Shown piece by piece: positions 24,477-33,868 of a stretch of DNA of 51,977 nucleotides. The stretch lies in assembly GCA_902775565.1 (NCBI GenBank), contig CACYMP010000020.1:1-51977 (forward strand), written 5' to 3'. The notes under the pieces are model-generated. The model made no database searches. It had not been told where the DNA came from and saw only the letters and a program-made list of their open reading frames with translations. This DNA comes from Oscillospiraceae bacterium (lineage in GTDB: Bacteria; Bacillota; Clostridia; Saccharofermentanales; Saccharofermentanaceae). The stretch's first letter is position 1, and the number at the start of each line of letters is the position of its first letter. Made by a program: the position numbers and the translations under genes.

Positions 24477-25079
24477 TCACTTGCCTTTGTACAAGCCGAT
24501 GACTTTTCCTGCGGAGATGATATTGCCCGTGTTGCCGTCCTTGTCGGTATCAAGATCCTTGATGAACCTGGGGAGCTCGGGGAACATCGAATTGGTGCTG
24601 CCTTTGACTCTCTTTACCGGGTTCTTGAGAGCGATAACGTAGATGTTGTACTGGTGCACGCTTCCTGTCGGAGGATAAGGTCCGACGTAAAAGCTCCTGT
24701 CAGCAAAGCCTTCGGGAAGCGAAGTCTGCGTTATGTCGCCCTGTACCCAGTGAAGAAAACAGTTGGCATTGAGATCCACCATGTAGATGACGTAGCATGA
24801 AGCGCCCTCAACGGGTTCCCACGAAAGAGCAGGAGAGATGTTCGCGGTTCCCATCCTGTCTTCCCACATATTACTATTAGCTTTAAGACTCGTCGTCGTA
24901 ACTTCAAAAGCGGGATAATCTCCGACAAACTCATCACCTTCGTTTGTTACAGGTGCTTTTGTCGCTTCTGTTGTTGATTCCGTTGTAGCGGAAGTCTCAT
25001 TCTGCCCGGCAGAGCACCCCATGGCACAGAGCCCGAGCGCGCCGCAAAGAACGAGTGCAGCAAGTTTTATATATTTCAT
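24477..25079 (-). CDS. PEBP (YbhB/YbcL, Raf kinase inhibitor-like) lipoprotein
   Basis: A signal peptide ends in lipobox LCAMGC, then a Thr/Glu-rich tether leads to a phosphatidylethanolamine-binding-protein domain. The segments NISPALSWEPVEGASCYVIY and FLHWVQGDI are the bacterial PEBP signatures, and FYVGPYPPTGSVHQYNIYVI holds the GxxPPxGxHxY loop. Such proteins bind small phospho-ligands or act as inhibitors; the bacterial role is unclear. GGAGGAACAGCC precedes the start. It lies 98 bp downstream of the AraC gene. Confidence 0.88.
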   Translation of the reverse strand: MKYIKLAALVLCGALGLCAMGCSAGQNETSATTESTTEATKAPVTNEGDEFVGDYPAFEVTTTSLKANSNMWEDRMGTANISPALSWEPVEGASCYVIYMVDLNANCFLHWVQGDITQTSLPEGFADRSFYVGPYPPTGSVHQYNIYVIALKNPVKRVKGSTNSMFPELPRFIKDLDTDKDGNTGNIISAGKVIGLYKGK

Positions 25080-25177
25080 GGCTGTTCCTCCTTGTTTGTT
25101 GCTGATACCGTAATTTTATATGGGTATCAGTAACAAAAATAGAAATTACGGCACGGATAAGGGGAAAATCTGCACGA

Positions 25178-26065
25178 TCAGGATTTTCTGAACTGGGTAG
25201 GGGTCATTCCCTCCGTCTTTTTGAAGAGCTTGGTAAAATAGTTCGGGTCCGGATACCCCACGCGCATGCTTATCTCGCTTACGGGAAGCTCCGTCTTGGT
25301 AAGAAGGATCTTGCCCAAGTCGAGCCTTAACTTCTGAAGATAGCTCATGCAGGTCATGGAGGATTGCTTCATGAACAATTCATTTAACTTGTTGCGGTTG
25401 ATCGCGAACTTCTTTGTTATCGTATCGAGCGTTATCTGGTCTTCTATGTGCTCGTTCATGTAATCCGTGATGAGCGCGAAATCGTCCTGCCCTGGTGTCT
25501 CCTCTTCAGAGCTGTTCACGTAGAATGTGTATTCGATGTAATACAAAAGCTCCATCAGATAAGACCTGCTGCGGCAGGGCCAGAAGCCGTCACGCTGTTC
25601 GGTAAGCTCTTTCTCGGTGGACATGTAGAGTTCTTTCAGACGCTTAAGGCTGTTGAGTGTAAGTTCGTTGACGCGTTCTGCAAGAGTAGCCTCCGCGAAA
25701 TCCCTGATAAGCACATAGTCCTGGTAAAATGATGATCCCCAGGTCTTCTCGAATTCGCCTGAATCAAGCTTATCGAAAACGAATTCCTCGCGGATGACCG
25801 TCGGATTGAAGAACAGGATGAAGGCCTTTATGTTCATGAGAACACGGTAATCGGGCTTGTCTTTCTGCGACAGCTGGATAAGCGCGGGAGCCTTGACTGT
25901 GCAGATCTCATTGCCGTTCTTTATCTCCAGGGCGCCCTTTTCGAGAATGATTATCTTGTAATTCTCATTATCGTTTATGTATCCGGGGAGCTTGTCGCAT
26001 CTTTCGGGAAATATATCGACTATCCTGTCCCAGTCATCCCAGTGGCATTCCGTGCAAAGTCTCAT
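25178..26065 (-). CDS. AraC family transcriptional regulator
   Basis: The 295-residue protein has an N-terminal cupin-like sensor half (IIILEKGALEIKNGNE) and a C-terminal AraC double helix-turn-helix ending VGYPDPNYFTKLFKKTEGMT followed by PTQFRKS, a near-consensus signature. It begins 15 bp after the DUF4129 gene with GGAGG in the gap, so it is probably transcribed with the MoxR cluster. The ligand is unknown. The PEBP gene just downstream could be a target. Confidence 0.92.
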   Translation of the reverse strand: MRLCTECHWDDWDRIVDIFPERCDKLPGYINDNENYKIIILEKGALEIKNGNEICTVKAPALIQLSQKDKPDYRVLMNIKAFILFFNPTVIREEFVFDKLDSGEFEKTWGSSFYQDYVLIRDFAEATLAERVNELTLNSLKRLKELYMSTEKELTEQRDGFWPCRSRSYLMELLYYIEYTFYVNSSEEETPGQDDFALITDYMNEHIEDQITLDTITKKFAINRNKLNELFMKQSSMTCMSYLQKLRLDLGKILLTKTELPVSEISMRVGYPDPNYFTKLFKKTEGMTPTQFRKS

Positions 26066-26080
26066 GATACAACCTCCGTG

Positions 26081-27307
26081 TCAATTGCCGTAGCGGACCT
26101 TCTCATATTCTTTTCTGAGCTGCGCAAAGCCCGTGTCCCCGTTCTCTGTCAGGACCTTTTCGATCTCCTGCGGAGTCGATGAAGATGAGACGGGCAGGCC
26201 CTTTCTCATGGCTCTTACCGTCTTATCGTAGAACTGCTTTCTGATCTTTCGTTCGCGGCCTTTGCCGAAATCGGGGCGCTTCCAGAACAACGGTATCCTT
26301 TGGGGAGCGATGTTTTCGATGGTGTCGGTTACGATGCCGTCGTTTTCTGATTCCTTTTCCTTACCGTATTTGGGAGCATTGCGGATGACGATCCTGATGG
26401 CATTGAGCAGCAGGAGTACAAAGCCTATCAGGATGATTATGGCGATTATTACGGAGAGCACATGGACCCATGGCGCGTCACCCAACAGCTCTTCGGGCTC
26501 GAGCATTTCTTCTTCGGCCTCCTCTTCGCCCTTGATGTTTTTAAACAGGGAGCCGATGAACTCAAGCAATGCCAGGAATAAAGGAATGAGCCAGCGAAGG
26601 AGAGCCTTCAATCCGGCGAGGATGATATTTGTGAGGAGGGAGACGGGTATGAGCCTTAAGACTACGAGAGAGAGGGCAAAGATGCCGACTAAGGCCGCTG
26701 CGGTCCTGTAGTTCTGTTTTTTGAGCTGTTCCTGAGGTCTCGAGGAACTGCGGATCGAGTGATAGTACTTCGTGTCGAAGACTGCGACCTGGCGCATTAC
26801 GAGGAAGAGCACCGCGCACAGGATCGTGTTGCTGACGAGATCTGTGAGGAGCTCCGGCCGGCCCATCATGGCATAGAAAATGCCTGTGATGGGGAAGACG
26901 CATGCCGGTATAGATGCGACCTGCACATCGCTCGGGACGATCCTCGGAGTGAGGCGGTAGCTGAAGGATGAGACCGTGAAGAAGAAAACGGTGATTCCAA
27001 GATAGACCTTGTTGGATATATTGGCCCCGAAGAGCGAGCCGGGGATGAATGCGGCCGCAATGAAGAAAACGACGGATGATGCGATGTGCAGGATGAAGCA
27101 CTTAAGGAGCTTCGGCCATTTTCTCCTGATAACTGTATGGATCACCGTGAGGACCAGGGGGATCAGCTGCGGGTAGAACGTGATCGTGACGTACTCATTG
27201 AAGCCCCTGATGAACATCAGACAGGACTGGATGGACAGCGAGATTATGAGCGACATCAGTATCTCGGCGAAAAAGCTTTCGCGCATGCTGCGGGTCTCGT
27301 CATTCAT
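26081..27307 (-). CDS. Membrane protein with C-terminal DUF4129-like domain
   Basis: About nine hydrophobic segments fill the first 320 residues, interrupted by an acidic loop (KGEEEAEEEMLEPEELLG). The cytoplasmic tail IRKQFYDKTVRAMRKGLPVS, ending near LRKEYEKVRYGN, matches the DUF4129 domain found at the end of transglutaminase-linked membrane proteins. The transglutaminase core itself is missing. The start overlaps the DUF58 stop by 8 bp. The MoxR-DUF58-DUF4129 order suggests a chaperone-linked envelope or secretion function. Confidence 0.75.
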   Translation of the reverse strand: MNDETRSMRESFFAEILMSLIISLSIQSCLMFIRGFNEYVTITFYPQLIPLVLTVIHTVIRRKWPKLLKCFILHIASSVVFFIAAAFIPGSLFGANISNKVYLGITVFFFTVSSFSYRLTPRIVPSDVQVASIPACVFPITGIFYAMMGRPELLTDLVSNTILCAVLFLVMRQVAVFDTKYYHSIRSSSRPQEQLKKQNYRTAAALVGIFALSLVVLRLIPVSLLTNIILAGLKALLRWLIPLFLALLEFIGSLFKNIKGEEEAEEEMLEPEELLGDAPWVHVLSVIIAIIILIGFVLLLLNAIRIVIRNAPKYGKEKESENDGIVTDTIENIAPQRIPLFWKRPDFGKGRERKIRKQFYDKTVRAMRKGLPVSSSSTPQEIEKVLTENGDTGFAQLRKEYEKVRYGN

Positions 27308-28430
27308 TGCCGGCCACCTCCCATCTCATGTAAGAATCAGAGATCGAAGGCTCAAGGCCGACCTCGGGAGAATTGCTGCTGCAAGGATTGATCCAAAGAA
27401 GCGAAGGCCTGATGGTCTTGAGCTCTGCAAGAAGAGCACGGAAACTGTCGCTGTACTGGGGCGAGATTATCAGGATGAAATCGCTCTGGTCAGTGGAATA
27501 GATGTATTTTTCGATGATGCCCGGGAATGCTGCCACAGGCTTTTTGAGGTCTATTCCGGAGAGCATTACGCCGCGTTTGGTAACGGCGGCAGGCCCCGGA
27601 TCAGTCTCGGAGACTACAGGCAGGTCGGACAGGATATCGCGCCCGTTCGTGTAGAGCGATGAGGGGATATTCAATTTCGCGAGCTCCAAAAGATATGTGT
27701 AAGCAAGGCTTAACGCGTATTCGAGAAGAAACGTGGAGCCTCTGGGATTATAGTTCTCGAGGTTAACGAAGATATGGACTTTCTGCGCGCACGTCGAAGC
27801 ATTCTGGTTGACCATGAGTTCGCCGACTCTCGCGCTCGCCTTCCAGTTGATGCTCTTCATCGGATCGTTCGGTCCGTATTCCCTGATGCCCGCGAGAGAG
27901 AAGGGGTCTGTCAGGAGCGTCCTTCTGCGCTGGAGTTCGCTTAAGGTGACGGACATGAGTATCTCCGTGATGTTTGTCCTAAGGACCTTAGGGAGCACCA
28001 TGAGGTTTGCCTCGTTGTCGAATTCCTTCGTAAAACGCTCGAAAAGCAGCATGTCGGAGGTCGTGATGCCGACACGCGGGAAAACATAGTAGCCGCGCTT
28101 CGTGCATTTGACCTTGATGCGGCGCGTGTGCTTTGAGAATGCCTTCATGGTGAGCATATCCTCACGGTAAGTGAAATCGGAGGTGCTGATCTTCTCGGTA
28201 TCGTAGAACCTGAGCTCACGCGGCGTCTCGAACTTGAGTATTATGAACGGGAGCGGCAGGCGTTTCTTGTTCTCTGCGACTTCGATGAGCTCTATATCTT
28301 CACCGTATTCGGCGATGTTCTTGGAGAAATCGACTTTGAGCCTGAGGTTATCGAGCGCGTGAAGGCGGTAGTAGACGATCTCTACTACAAAAACCACGAT
28401 AAGTATTCCGACGAGAACGATAACTTCCAT
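27300..28430 (-). CDS. DUF58 domain protein (MoxR-associated)
   Basis: The protein is 376 residues long. Two N-terminal hydrophobic stretches are followed by a beta-rich part, then the DUF58 signature GIREYGPNDPMKSINWKASA near residue 190 and a vWA-like C-terminus. DUF58 proteins are almost always encoded next to MoxR ATPases and are thought to be their clients or adaptors. It starts 6 bp after the MoxR gene and overlaps the next gene by 8 bp. Confidence 0.9.
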   Translation of the reverse strand: MEVIVLVGILIVVFVVEIVYYRLHALDNLRLKVDFSKNIAEYGEDIELIEVAENKKRLPLPFIILKFETPRELRFYDTEKISTSDFTYREDMLTMKAFSKHTRRIKVKCTKRGYYVFPRVGITTSDMLLFERFTKEFDNEANLMVLPKVLRTNITEILMSVTLSELQRRRTLLTDPFSLAGIREYGPNDPMKSINWKASARVGELMVNQNASTCAQKVHIFVNLENYNPRGSTFLLEYALSLAYTYLLELAKLNIPSSLYTNGRDILSDLPVVSETDPGPAAVTKRGVMLSGIDLKKPVAAFPGIIEKYIYSTDQSDFILIISPQYSDSFRALLAELKTIRPSLLWINPCSSNSPEVGLEPSISDSYMRWEVAGNE

Positions 28431-28436
28431 TAATGT

Positions 28437-29402
28437 TTATCTGCTGAAGTCTTCGGTGGGGCAGGGTACTTCTTCCAGGATCTTTTTGACGAGCTGCTCG
28501 GCCATGTCGCGCTTCGAAAGGAACTTCACGTTCTTTGAGACGGCTCTCTGAAGTCTGACTGTCAGGCGGTGAGCGAGGACCGGAACGGCAAGTGATTTGA
28601 AATCATCGGGAATGCAGTTTGTACGGTCTCTTACGAATGCCCTTGCCTTGGCTGCCGCGACGAAAGCGAGGAGTGCACGCGGGCTTGCGCCGATGGCGAT
28701 GTCGTCGGACTGTCTTGTCGCTTCAACGATCTTTGCCGCATAGTCGTAGAGAAGATCAGATACGAAAATGTTTTTCGCCTGCTCCTGCATGGATGCGAGC
28801 TCTTCTTTTGTCGTGACCGGAGCGAGCTTGTCGAGCGGGTCTTCGGTCGCAAATCTCTTGAGCATCTCGATGCTCTCGTTGTGTGACGGATAGTCCATCT
28901 TGAGCATCATGAGGAAACGGTCGAGCTGCGCTTCGGGAAGCGGGAATGTGCCCTGTGATTCGACCGGATTCTGCGTAGCGATTACGAGGAACGGAGGCTC
29001 CAATTTCTTAGTGTCGCCGTCGACTGTGACCTGATGCTCCTCCATGCACTCGAGAAGGCTCGACTGCGTCCTTGCGGTAGCGCGGTTGATCTCGTCTGCT
29101 AAAAGGATGTTTGTGAAGACAGGGCCCTTCCTGAATACGAAAGCGTTTGCCTCGCGGTCGAAAAAGTTGATACCCGTCAGATCCGAAGGCAGAAGGTCGA
29201 TCGTAAACTGCACACGCTTGAAATCAAGGTCGAGCGAAGCCGCGAGAGCCTTTGCTGTCTTTGTCTTTCCGGTGCCCGGAACGTCTTCTAAAAGTACATG
29301 TCCGCCGACCAGCAGTGAGATGAGCAGAAGCTCTATCTGGTCCTCTTTTCCGACGATTACTTTATTGACGTTTCCGATAAGCTTTTCTGAGAATGAATTC
29401 AT
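28437..29402 (-). CDS. MoxR family AAA+ ATPase
   Basis: The start at 29402 (MNSFSEKLIGNVNKVIVGKE) follows AAAGGTAC; a longer frame upstream is less likely. Walker A is EDVPGTGKTKTAKAL, Walker B/sensor region is NILLADEINRATARTQSSLL, and ATQNPVESQGTFPLPEAQLD is the MoxR-specific stretch. These chaperone-like ATPases remodel or activate partner proteins, here presumably the DUF58 and DUF4129 products. It heads a four-gene minus-strand operon divergent from the hybrid kinase. A TATAAT at 29458-29463 (minus strand) may be its -10, but the -35 is weak. Confidence 0.93.
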   Translation of the reverse strand: MNSFSEKLIGNVNKVIVGKEDQIELLLISLLVGGHVLLEDVPGTGKTKTAKALAASLDLDFKRVQFTIDLLPSDLTGINFFDREANAFVFRKGPVFTNILLADEINRATARTQSSLLECMEEHQVTVDGDTKKLEPPFLVIATQNPVESQGTFPLPEAQLDRFLMMLKMDYPSHNESIEMLKRFATEDPLDKLAPVTTKEELASMQEQAKNIFVSDLLYDYAAKIVEATRQSDDIAIGASPRALLAFVAAAKARAFVRDRTNCIPDDFKSLAVPVLAHRLTVRLQRAVSKNVKFLSKRDMAEQLVKKILEEVPCPTEDFSR

Positions 29403-29546
29403 AAGAGTACCTTTCCGACACCGCATCCGAAAAACAGTGTGCTTTGAAACTGGAATTATTATACATTAAACGTTATGTTGATTTGAAATGCTCTTTTAAG
29501 TTAATATTATTTAGTTATATAAGCAGAACACAGGGAGGAAGGCTTC

Positions 29547-31949
29547 GTGTTATCCGGGAAAAGACTGTCCACCAAGATCGTTTTGATGGTAGAAGCCATT
29601 CTGCTTATTTCGAGTATACTCTTCTGCTCGGTATCGATTTACATGTCCAGGATCGGCATACGCGAATCGATACAGCAGCGAATGTTGGATATCGCGAACT
29701 GCGCATCCGGATCGGTCAACGGAGAGGTCATGAAGACATTGTCCGAAGAGACTGTCGGAAGCACCGAATACAACCACATCTACGATACTCTCGCGGTATT
29801 CAGGGACAACGTCGAACTCGAGTACGTTTACTGCATCAAGGAAGCAGAACCCGGGCATTTTATATTCACGATGGACCTCGATCAGGAGGAACCCGCCTCG
29901 TACGGCGATGACGTTAAATTCACCGAAGCGCTTGCCAAAGCGGGCAGGGGAACGGCAGCTGTTGACGAGGTTCCGTACACCGACAAGTGGGGTTCTTTCT
30001 ACAGTGCGTACAGCCCTGTTTTCGATTCCATGGGCAGCGTTGTCGGCATCGTTGCGGTAGACTTCTCCGTCTCGTGGTTTGAAGCACAGCTCTCCGAACA
30101 GACCCGTTCGATGGTCACAGGTTATGTGATAATCCTCATCATCTCGCTCCTGGTCGGCGCGCTTCTTGCACTGCTCACCGTAAGGCCTTACATCAGGGCA
30201 CAGGGCGAGCTCCTTGCGGAGAAGGTACGTGCAGAGAGTGCTAACAACGCAAAGAGCGATTTCCTTGCGAACATGTCACACGAGATAAGAACGCCGATCA
30301 ACGCGGTCCTCGGTATGAACGAGATGATAATCCGCGAGGACAACAGGGCAATGGATATCGCCGACAGCGATCCTTTGGAGGCCCGCAATGCCCTCGAAAA
30401 CATAAGCGTCTACGCAGGCGACGTTAAGAAGGCCGGTCATAATCTTTTGGCGATCGTTAACGACATACTCGATTTTTCGAAGATCGAAGCGGGCCGTATG
30501 GATCTTGTAAATGCTCCGTACCAGCTGAGTTCGCTCTTAAACGACATCAACAACATGACGCTTTTCAAGGCGCAGGACAAAGGCCTTAAGTTCATCGTTG
30601 AGGCAGATCCCCTGATCCCCGATGAGCTCGAAGGCGACGAGGTCCGCATCCGCCAGATATTTACGAACCTGCTCAACAATGCGGTCAAGTATACGGAGAA
30701 GGGATCGGTGACGCTCAAGGTCCGTTTCAAGAAACTCGAGGAAGGAAAGATCCTTCTGACCATCATCGTCTGGGATACGGGCATCGGCATCAAGTCCGAA
30801 GATAAGGAAATGCTCTTCAGGAAGTTTGAGCGCCTCGAAATGGAGCGTAACAGCACTCTTGAGGGCACCGGCTTAGGCCTTACCATCACGCACCGTTTAG
30901 TCGACCTCATGGGCGGAAAGATCGAAGTCGAAAGCGAGTACGGCAAGGGTTCTATCTTTACCGTTACCATTCCGCAGACTGTATTGTCGGATCTGCCGAT
31001 TGGCGATTTCCAGACGCGCCTCAAGGAACACCAGGCTGACGGCAAGCCTTACAGAGAGTCGTTCAGGGCGCCTTCCGCGAAGATCCTGATAGTTGACGAT
31101 ACGAGCATCAACCTCAAGGTCGCGGTCAACCTTCTCAAGAACACGAAGATGAAGATCGACACCGCGACGTCGGGCGCGGAAGCGGTCACGATGGCCGCAA
31201 GGAACAGATACGACATGATCTTCATGGATCAGAGAATGCCCGAGATGGACGGAACCGAGGCGTTCCACAGGATCCGCGCGACTTCTGACGGAGCGAGCTC
31301 TGACGTGCCTGTCGTCTGCCTCACCGCGGATGCCGTCATCGGCGCGAAGGAGCGCTATCTGTCCGAAGGCTTTACCGACTATCTGACAAAGCCTATCGAC
31401 AGCTTTGCGCTCGAGAAGATAATTCTTAAATATTTGCCTGAAGATAAGGTTGAAATGTGCATGGAAGAGGCAGAAGATACTGACGGTGATCTTGGTGAGG
31501 ACGCTTTTTCGAGCCTGCGTTCGGTAGGCATCGAACCCAAGGCCGGCCTGCGCTACTGCCAGGAAGATGAGAAACTTTACCGCTCGCTTCTCGCGGAATA
31601 CGCTTACGGCGAGATCGAGAAGGCGAACAGCCTTCAGAAGAGCTACGAGGAAGAGAACTGGCACGATTATTCGATCTATGTTCACTCGCTCAAGAGCTCG
31701 TCGAAGATGATCGGAGCCACGGTATTGTCAGCGCACGCAGCAAAGCTCGAGGCCGCCGCAAATGACGGCGACAGCGAGACCATCAGGAATGACCACGATA
31801 ACGTAATGGAAGAATACGAGTTGCTGACGGCGGTAATACGCTCCGTGATCCCCAAGGAAGAGCTGTCTTCCGAGGATGACAGCGTTAAGGAGTTTTCGCC
31901 CGACGACGAGATAATGGAATTTCTTCCGAGTGAGGATGGCGATAAATAA
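29547..31949 (+). CDS. Hybrid sensor histidine kinase with receiver and Hpt domains
   Basis: A GTG start is supported by GGGAGGAA six bases upstream. Two membrane helices (about residues 10-32 and 190-212) enclose an extracellular Cache-like sensor. Then follow a HisKA domain with His245 in MSHEIRTPINAVLGM and a HATPase. A receiver has Asp561 in MIFMDQRMPEMDG, and a C-terminal Hpt has His713 in YVHSLKSSSKMIGA. No HAMP domain is obvious. The phosphorelay ends at Hpt, so an unlinked response regulator is expected. It leads a tight run of five genes. Confidence 0.93.
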   Translation: MLSGKRLSTKIVLMVEAILLISSILFCSVSIYMSRIGIRESIQQRMLDIANCASGSVNGEVMKTLSEETVGSTEYNHIYDTLAVFRDNVELEYVYCIKEAEPGHFIFTMDLDQEEPASYGDDVKFTEALAKAGRGTAAVDEVPYTDKWGSFYSAYSPVFDSMGSVVGIVAVDFSVSWFEAQLSEQTRSMVTGYVIILIISLLVGALLALLTVRPYIRAQGELLAEKVRAESANNAKSDFLANMSHEIRTPINAVLGMNEMIIREDNRAMDIADSDPLEARNALENISVYAGDVKKAGHNLLAIVNDILDFSKIEAGRMDLVNAPYQLSSLLNDINNMTLFKAQDKGLKFIVEADPLIPDELEGDEVRIRQIFTNLLNNAVKYTEKGSVTLKVRFKKLEEGKILLTIIVWDTGIGIKSEDKEMLFRKFERLEMERNSTLEGTGLGLTITHRLVDLMGGKIEVESEYGKGSIFTVTIPQTVLSDLPIGDFQTRLKEHQADGKPYRESFRAPSAKILIVDDTSINLKVAVNLLKNTKMKIDTATSGAEAVTMAARNRYDMIFMDQRMPEMDGTEAFHRIRATSDGASSDVPVVCLTADAVIGAKERYLSEGFTDYLTKPIDSFALEKIILKYLPEDKVEMCMEEAEDTDGDLGEDAFSSLRSVGIEPKAGLRYCQEDEKLYRSLLAEYAYGEIEKANSLQKSYEEENWHDYSIYVHSLKSSSKMIGATVLSAHAAKLEAAANDGDSETIRNDHDNVMEEYELLTAVIRSVIPKEELSSEDDSVKEFSPDDEIMEFLPSEDGDK

Positions 31950-31951
31950 TC

Positions 31952-32866
31952 ATGAAAACAAACTTTAAGAAAATAGCGGCTGCATTGCTTTTGGCATGTC
32001 TGGTTTTCCAGGTAACATCATGCTCGCTTGTATCAAAGGGTATAAAAAAACACTATGAGGTCGAGGACGAGAGGATGCAAGGCATACTGAACGAGAAGGC
32101 TTCCGAATACGGGATCGATGCATCGAGCGCCGAAGTAATGGAGGGCGGCCAGTATTTCAAAGTCCTTGTCGGATCACCCGATTCTCTGGACAAGATAAAA
32201 GACCTTGCAATGCTCCACAGAAAATGGCAGAGATTCTGTTATGCGGAATGCAAGAACCGTAAGTTCTCCGTGACCTTTTACGATAAGGATCACCAGGAAA
32301 TTACCTATGGCGGTTTTTCTGACCAGGACAACGGCTATAATGCGGAGTTGTATTTCTCCGACTACAATATCTTTTCAAAGTTCATAGACCGCATCTATTT
32401 TTTTTCGAGGCCGGGCAATAACAAAGAGAAGGTAAAGGTGACGCCTGAAGAGTTCTATGAGATGACCGGCATCAGCGGGGAAATGGCTGAAGAGTTCTGG
32501 AAATGGCGCAATGAGACGTTCCAGCCCTCATATAAAAACACCAATCCGGACAAGAGCGAACATGACATCGCTTTCATTCCCGGTGATACGATAATGCACA
32601 GGGAGAAGTTTGTTATAGGCGATGAGAAATGCCCGATCCCGGCCGGAACATATACTCTTGATATCTATCACAAGCACGGCGTTATCCACATCACAGACTC
32701 TGACGGAAACATCAAATACAGGTTTGACAGCGACTACAAAGAAGGCCATTCCGATGCCCTGTATGAATACACGCCGTTGCCCGCGAAAATAGTTCTTAAC
32801 GACGGCGATATCTTTTACACGACGAACTGCGCTTCGACATTGGACAGGGTGAACGATGAAGATTAA
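31952..32866 (+). CDS. Putative lipoprotein, 304 aa
   Basis: It begins two bases after the kinase stop. A signal peptide ends in a VTSC lipobox. The mature protein has an N-terminal alpha/beta part (HYEVEDERMQGILNEKASEY) and a C-terminal beta-rich part (FVIGDEKCPIPAGTYTLDIY to FYTTNCAST). The C-terminal part looks like a small jelly-roll found in other clostridial lipoproteins. No function recognised. Linkage to the sensor kinase makes a role as signal input or output plausible. It overlaps the ACT gene by 11 bp. Confidence 0.65.
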   Translation: MKTNFKKIAAALLLACLVFQVTSCSLVSKGIKKHYEVEDERMQGILNEKASEYGIDASSAEVMEGGQYFKVLVGSPDSLDKIKDLAMLHRKWQRFCYAECKNRKFSVTFYDKDHQEITYGGFSDQDNGYNAELYFSDYNIFSKFIDRIYFFSRPGNNKEKVKVTPEEFYEMTGISGEMAEEFWKWRNETFQPSYKNTNPDKSEHDIAFIPGDTIMHREKFVIGDEKCPIPAGTYTLDIYHKHGVIHITDSDGNIKYRFDSDYKEGHSDALYEYTPLPAKIVLNDGDIFYTTNCASTLDRVNDED

Positions 32867-33230
32867 AGCACTGCCTTATGAACTTTCCGTATGCAAGGTC
32901 GCGGATGTATCCGCGATCGATCTTAACGACGATATCTTCTTTGTCGGCAAGACTGATGAGGAGCTTTCGCTTGTCTGCAAGACCACCTCTGTTCCATCTT
33001 CTGCAGTTGCCAGAGATGACGGCTGGAAAGGCTTCCGGATCGAGGGCGTGCTGGACTTTTCGCTGATCGGGATACTGTCTAAGATCTCTACTATCCTTGC
33101 CGAAAACAAGATCGGGATCTTCGCCGTTTCCACGTATAACACGGACTATATTTTGGTCAAGGAAGAGAACTTTGAGCGCGCTCTGAAGGCATTGACAGAT
33201 TCAGGATATCAAATCGAATATGGTTTTTGA
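32856..33230 (+). CDS. ACT domain protein (CASTOR-like)
   Basis: The 124 residues comprise two ACT-like halves: an N-terminal LPYELSVCKVADVSAIDLND part, and a C-terminal FRIEGVLDFSLIGILSKIST followed by ILAENKIGIFAVSTYNTDYIL, the typical ACT helix and strand. ACT domains bind amino acids; this small form resembles CASTOR/ACT_7 proteins that sense them. It overlaps both neighbours by 11 bp, so translation is probably coupled. The ligand is unknown. Confidence 0.8.
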   Translation: MKIKALPYELSVCKVADVSAIDLNDDIFFVGKTDEELSLVCKTTSVPSSAVARDDGWKGFRIEGVLDFSLIGILSKISTILAENKIGIFAVSTYNTDYILVKEENFERALKALTDSGYQIEYGF

Positions 33231-33867
33231 TAACGTATATTTCATTACAGGGCTTGCCTACGCGGGCAAATCGACACTGGTGAAGAACCTTGCGTTAAAG
33301 CACGGCGGCATCGCACTGGAAGAAAACTATCACGACGCAAAGCTCTCCGGGCTTGATGCAAAAGAATATCCGAATCTTACATATACGAGAGATCTAGTTG
33401 ACTGGCACGATTTCATCAGACGTACGCCGGACGAATATGTCGGCTGGATAAATGGCGTAAAAAAAGAATGTGAGAAGGTCGAATTGCAGATGATCCCAGA
33501 AGTCCTGGAAACTCCTGAGAATAAGGGTAAGAAAGTTTTCGTTGATACGAATATCTGCATCGACACTTTGAAGGAGATCACCGACAAAGATCACGTTATC
33601 GTTATGCTTGCTGACCCGGAGATATCGGTGAAAAGGTTTTTCGACCGCCCCGATCCCGAGAAGCAGTTCCTTTACAAGCTGATGCTGGAAGAGCCGGACC
33701 CTGCTGCCGCGCTTGCCAATTACCGCGTGATCCTTGAGCGCATCAATTCAAAAGAGAATTACGATTATTATCTGAACTGCGGATTTAATGTAATCTTAAG
33801 GGACGATGCACGCACCGAAGAAGAGACCGTAAGACTTGCCGAAAAGCTGTTTAAGATAGGAGACTGA
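33220..33867 (+). CDS. P-loop NTPase/kinase-like protein
   Basis: Walker A is GLAYAGKSTLVKN close to the N-terminus, and VFVDTNICID and HVIVMLADPEISVKRFFDRP resemble the later segments of small-molecule or nucleotide kinases of the adenylate/shikimate kinase type. The 215-residue length fits. The substrate cannot be told. It is locked between the ACT protein (11-bp overlap) and an acetyltransferase (1-bp gap). Confidence 0.7.
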   Translation: MVFDNVYFITGLAYAGKSTLVKNLALKHGGIALEENYHDAKLSGLDAKEYPNLTYTRDLVDWHDFIRRTPDEYVGWINGVKKECEKVELQMIPEVLETPENKGKKVFVDTNICIDTLKEITDKDHVIVMLADPEISVKRFFDRPDPEKQFLYKLMLEEPDPAAALANYRVILERINSKENYDYYLNCGFNVILRDDARTEEETVRLAEKLFKIGD

Positions 33868-33868
33868 T

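Noticed and set aside
26562..27101. Arg/His-rich open frame inside the DUF4129 gene
   Set aside because: Low-quality composition in a shifted frame of a real membrane-protein gene.
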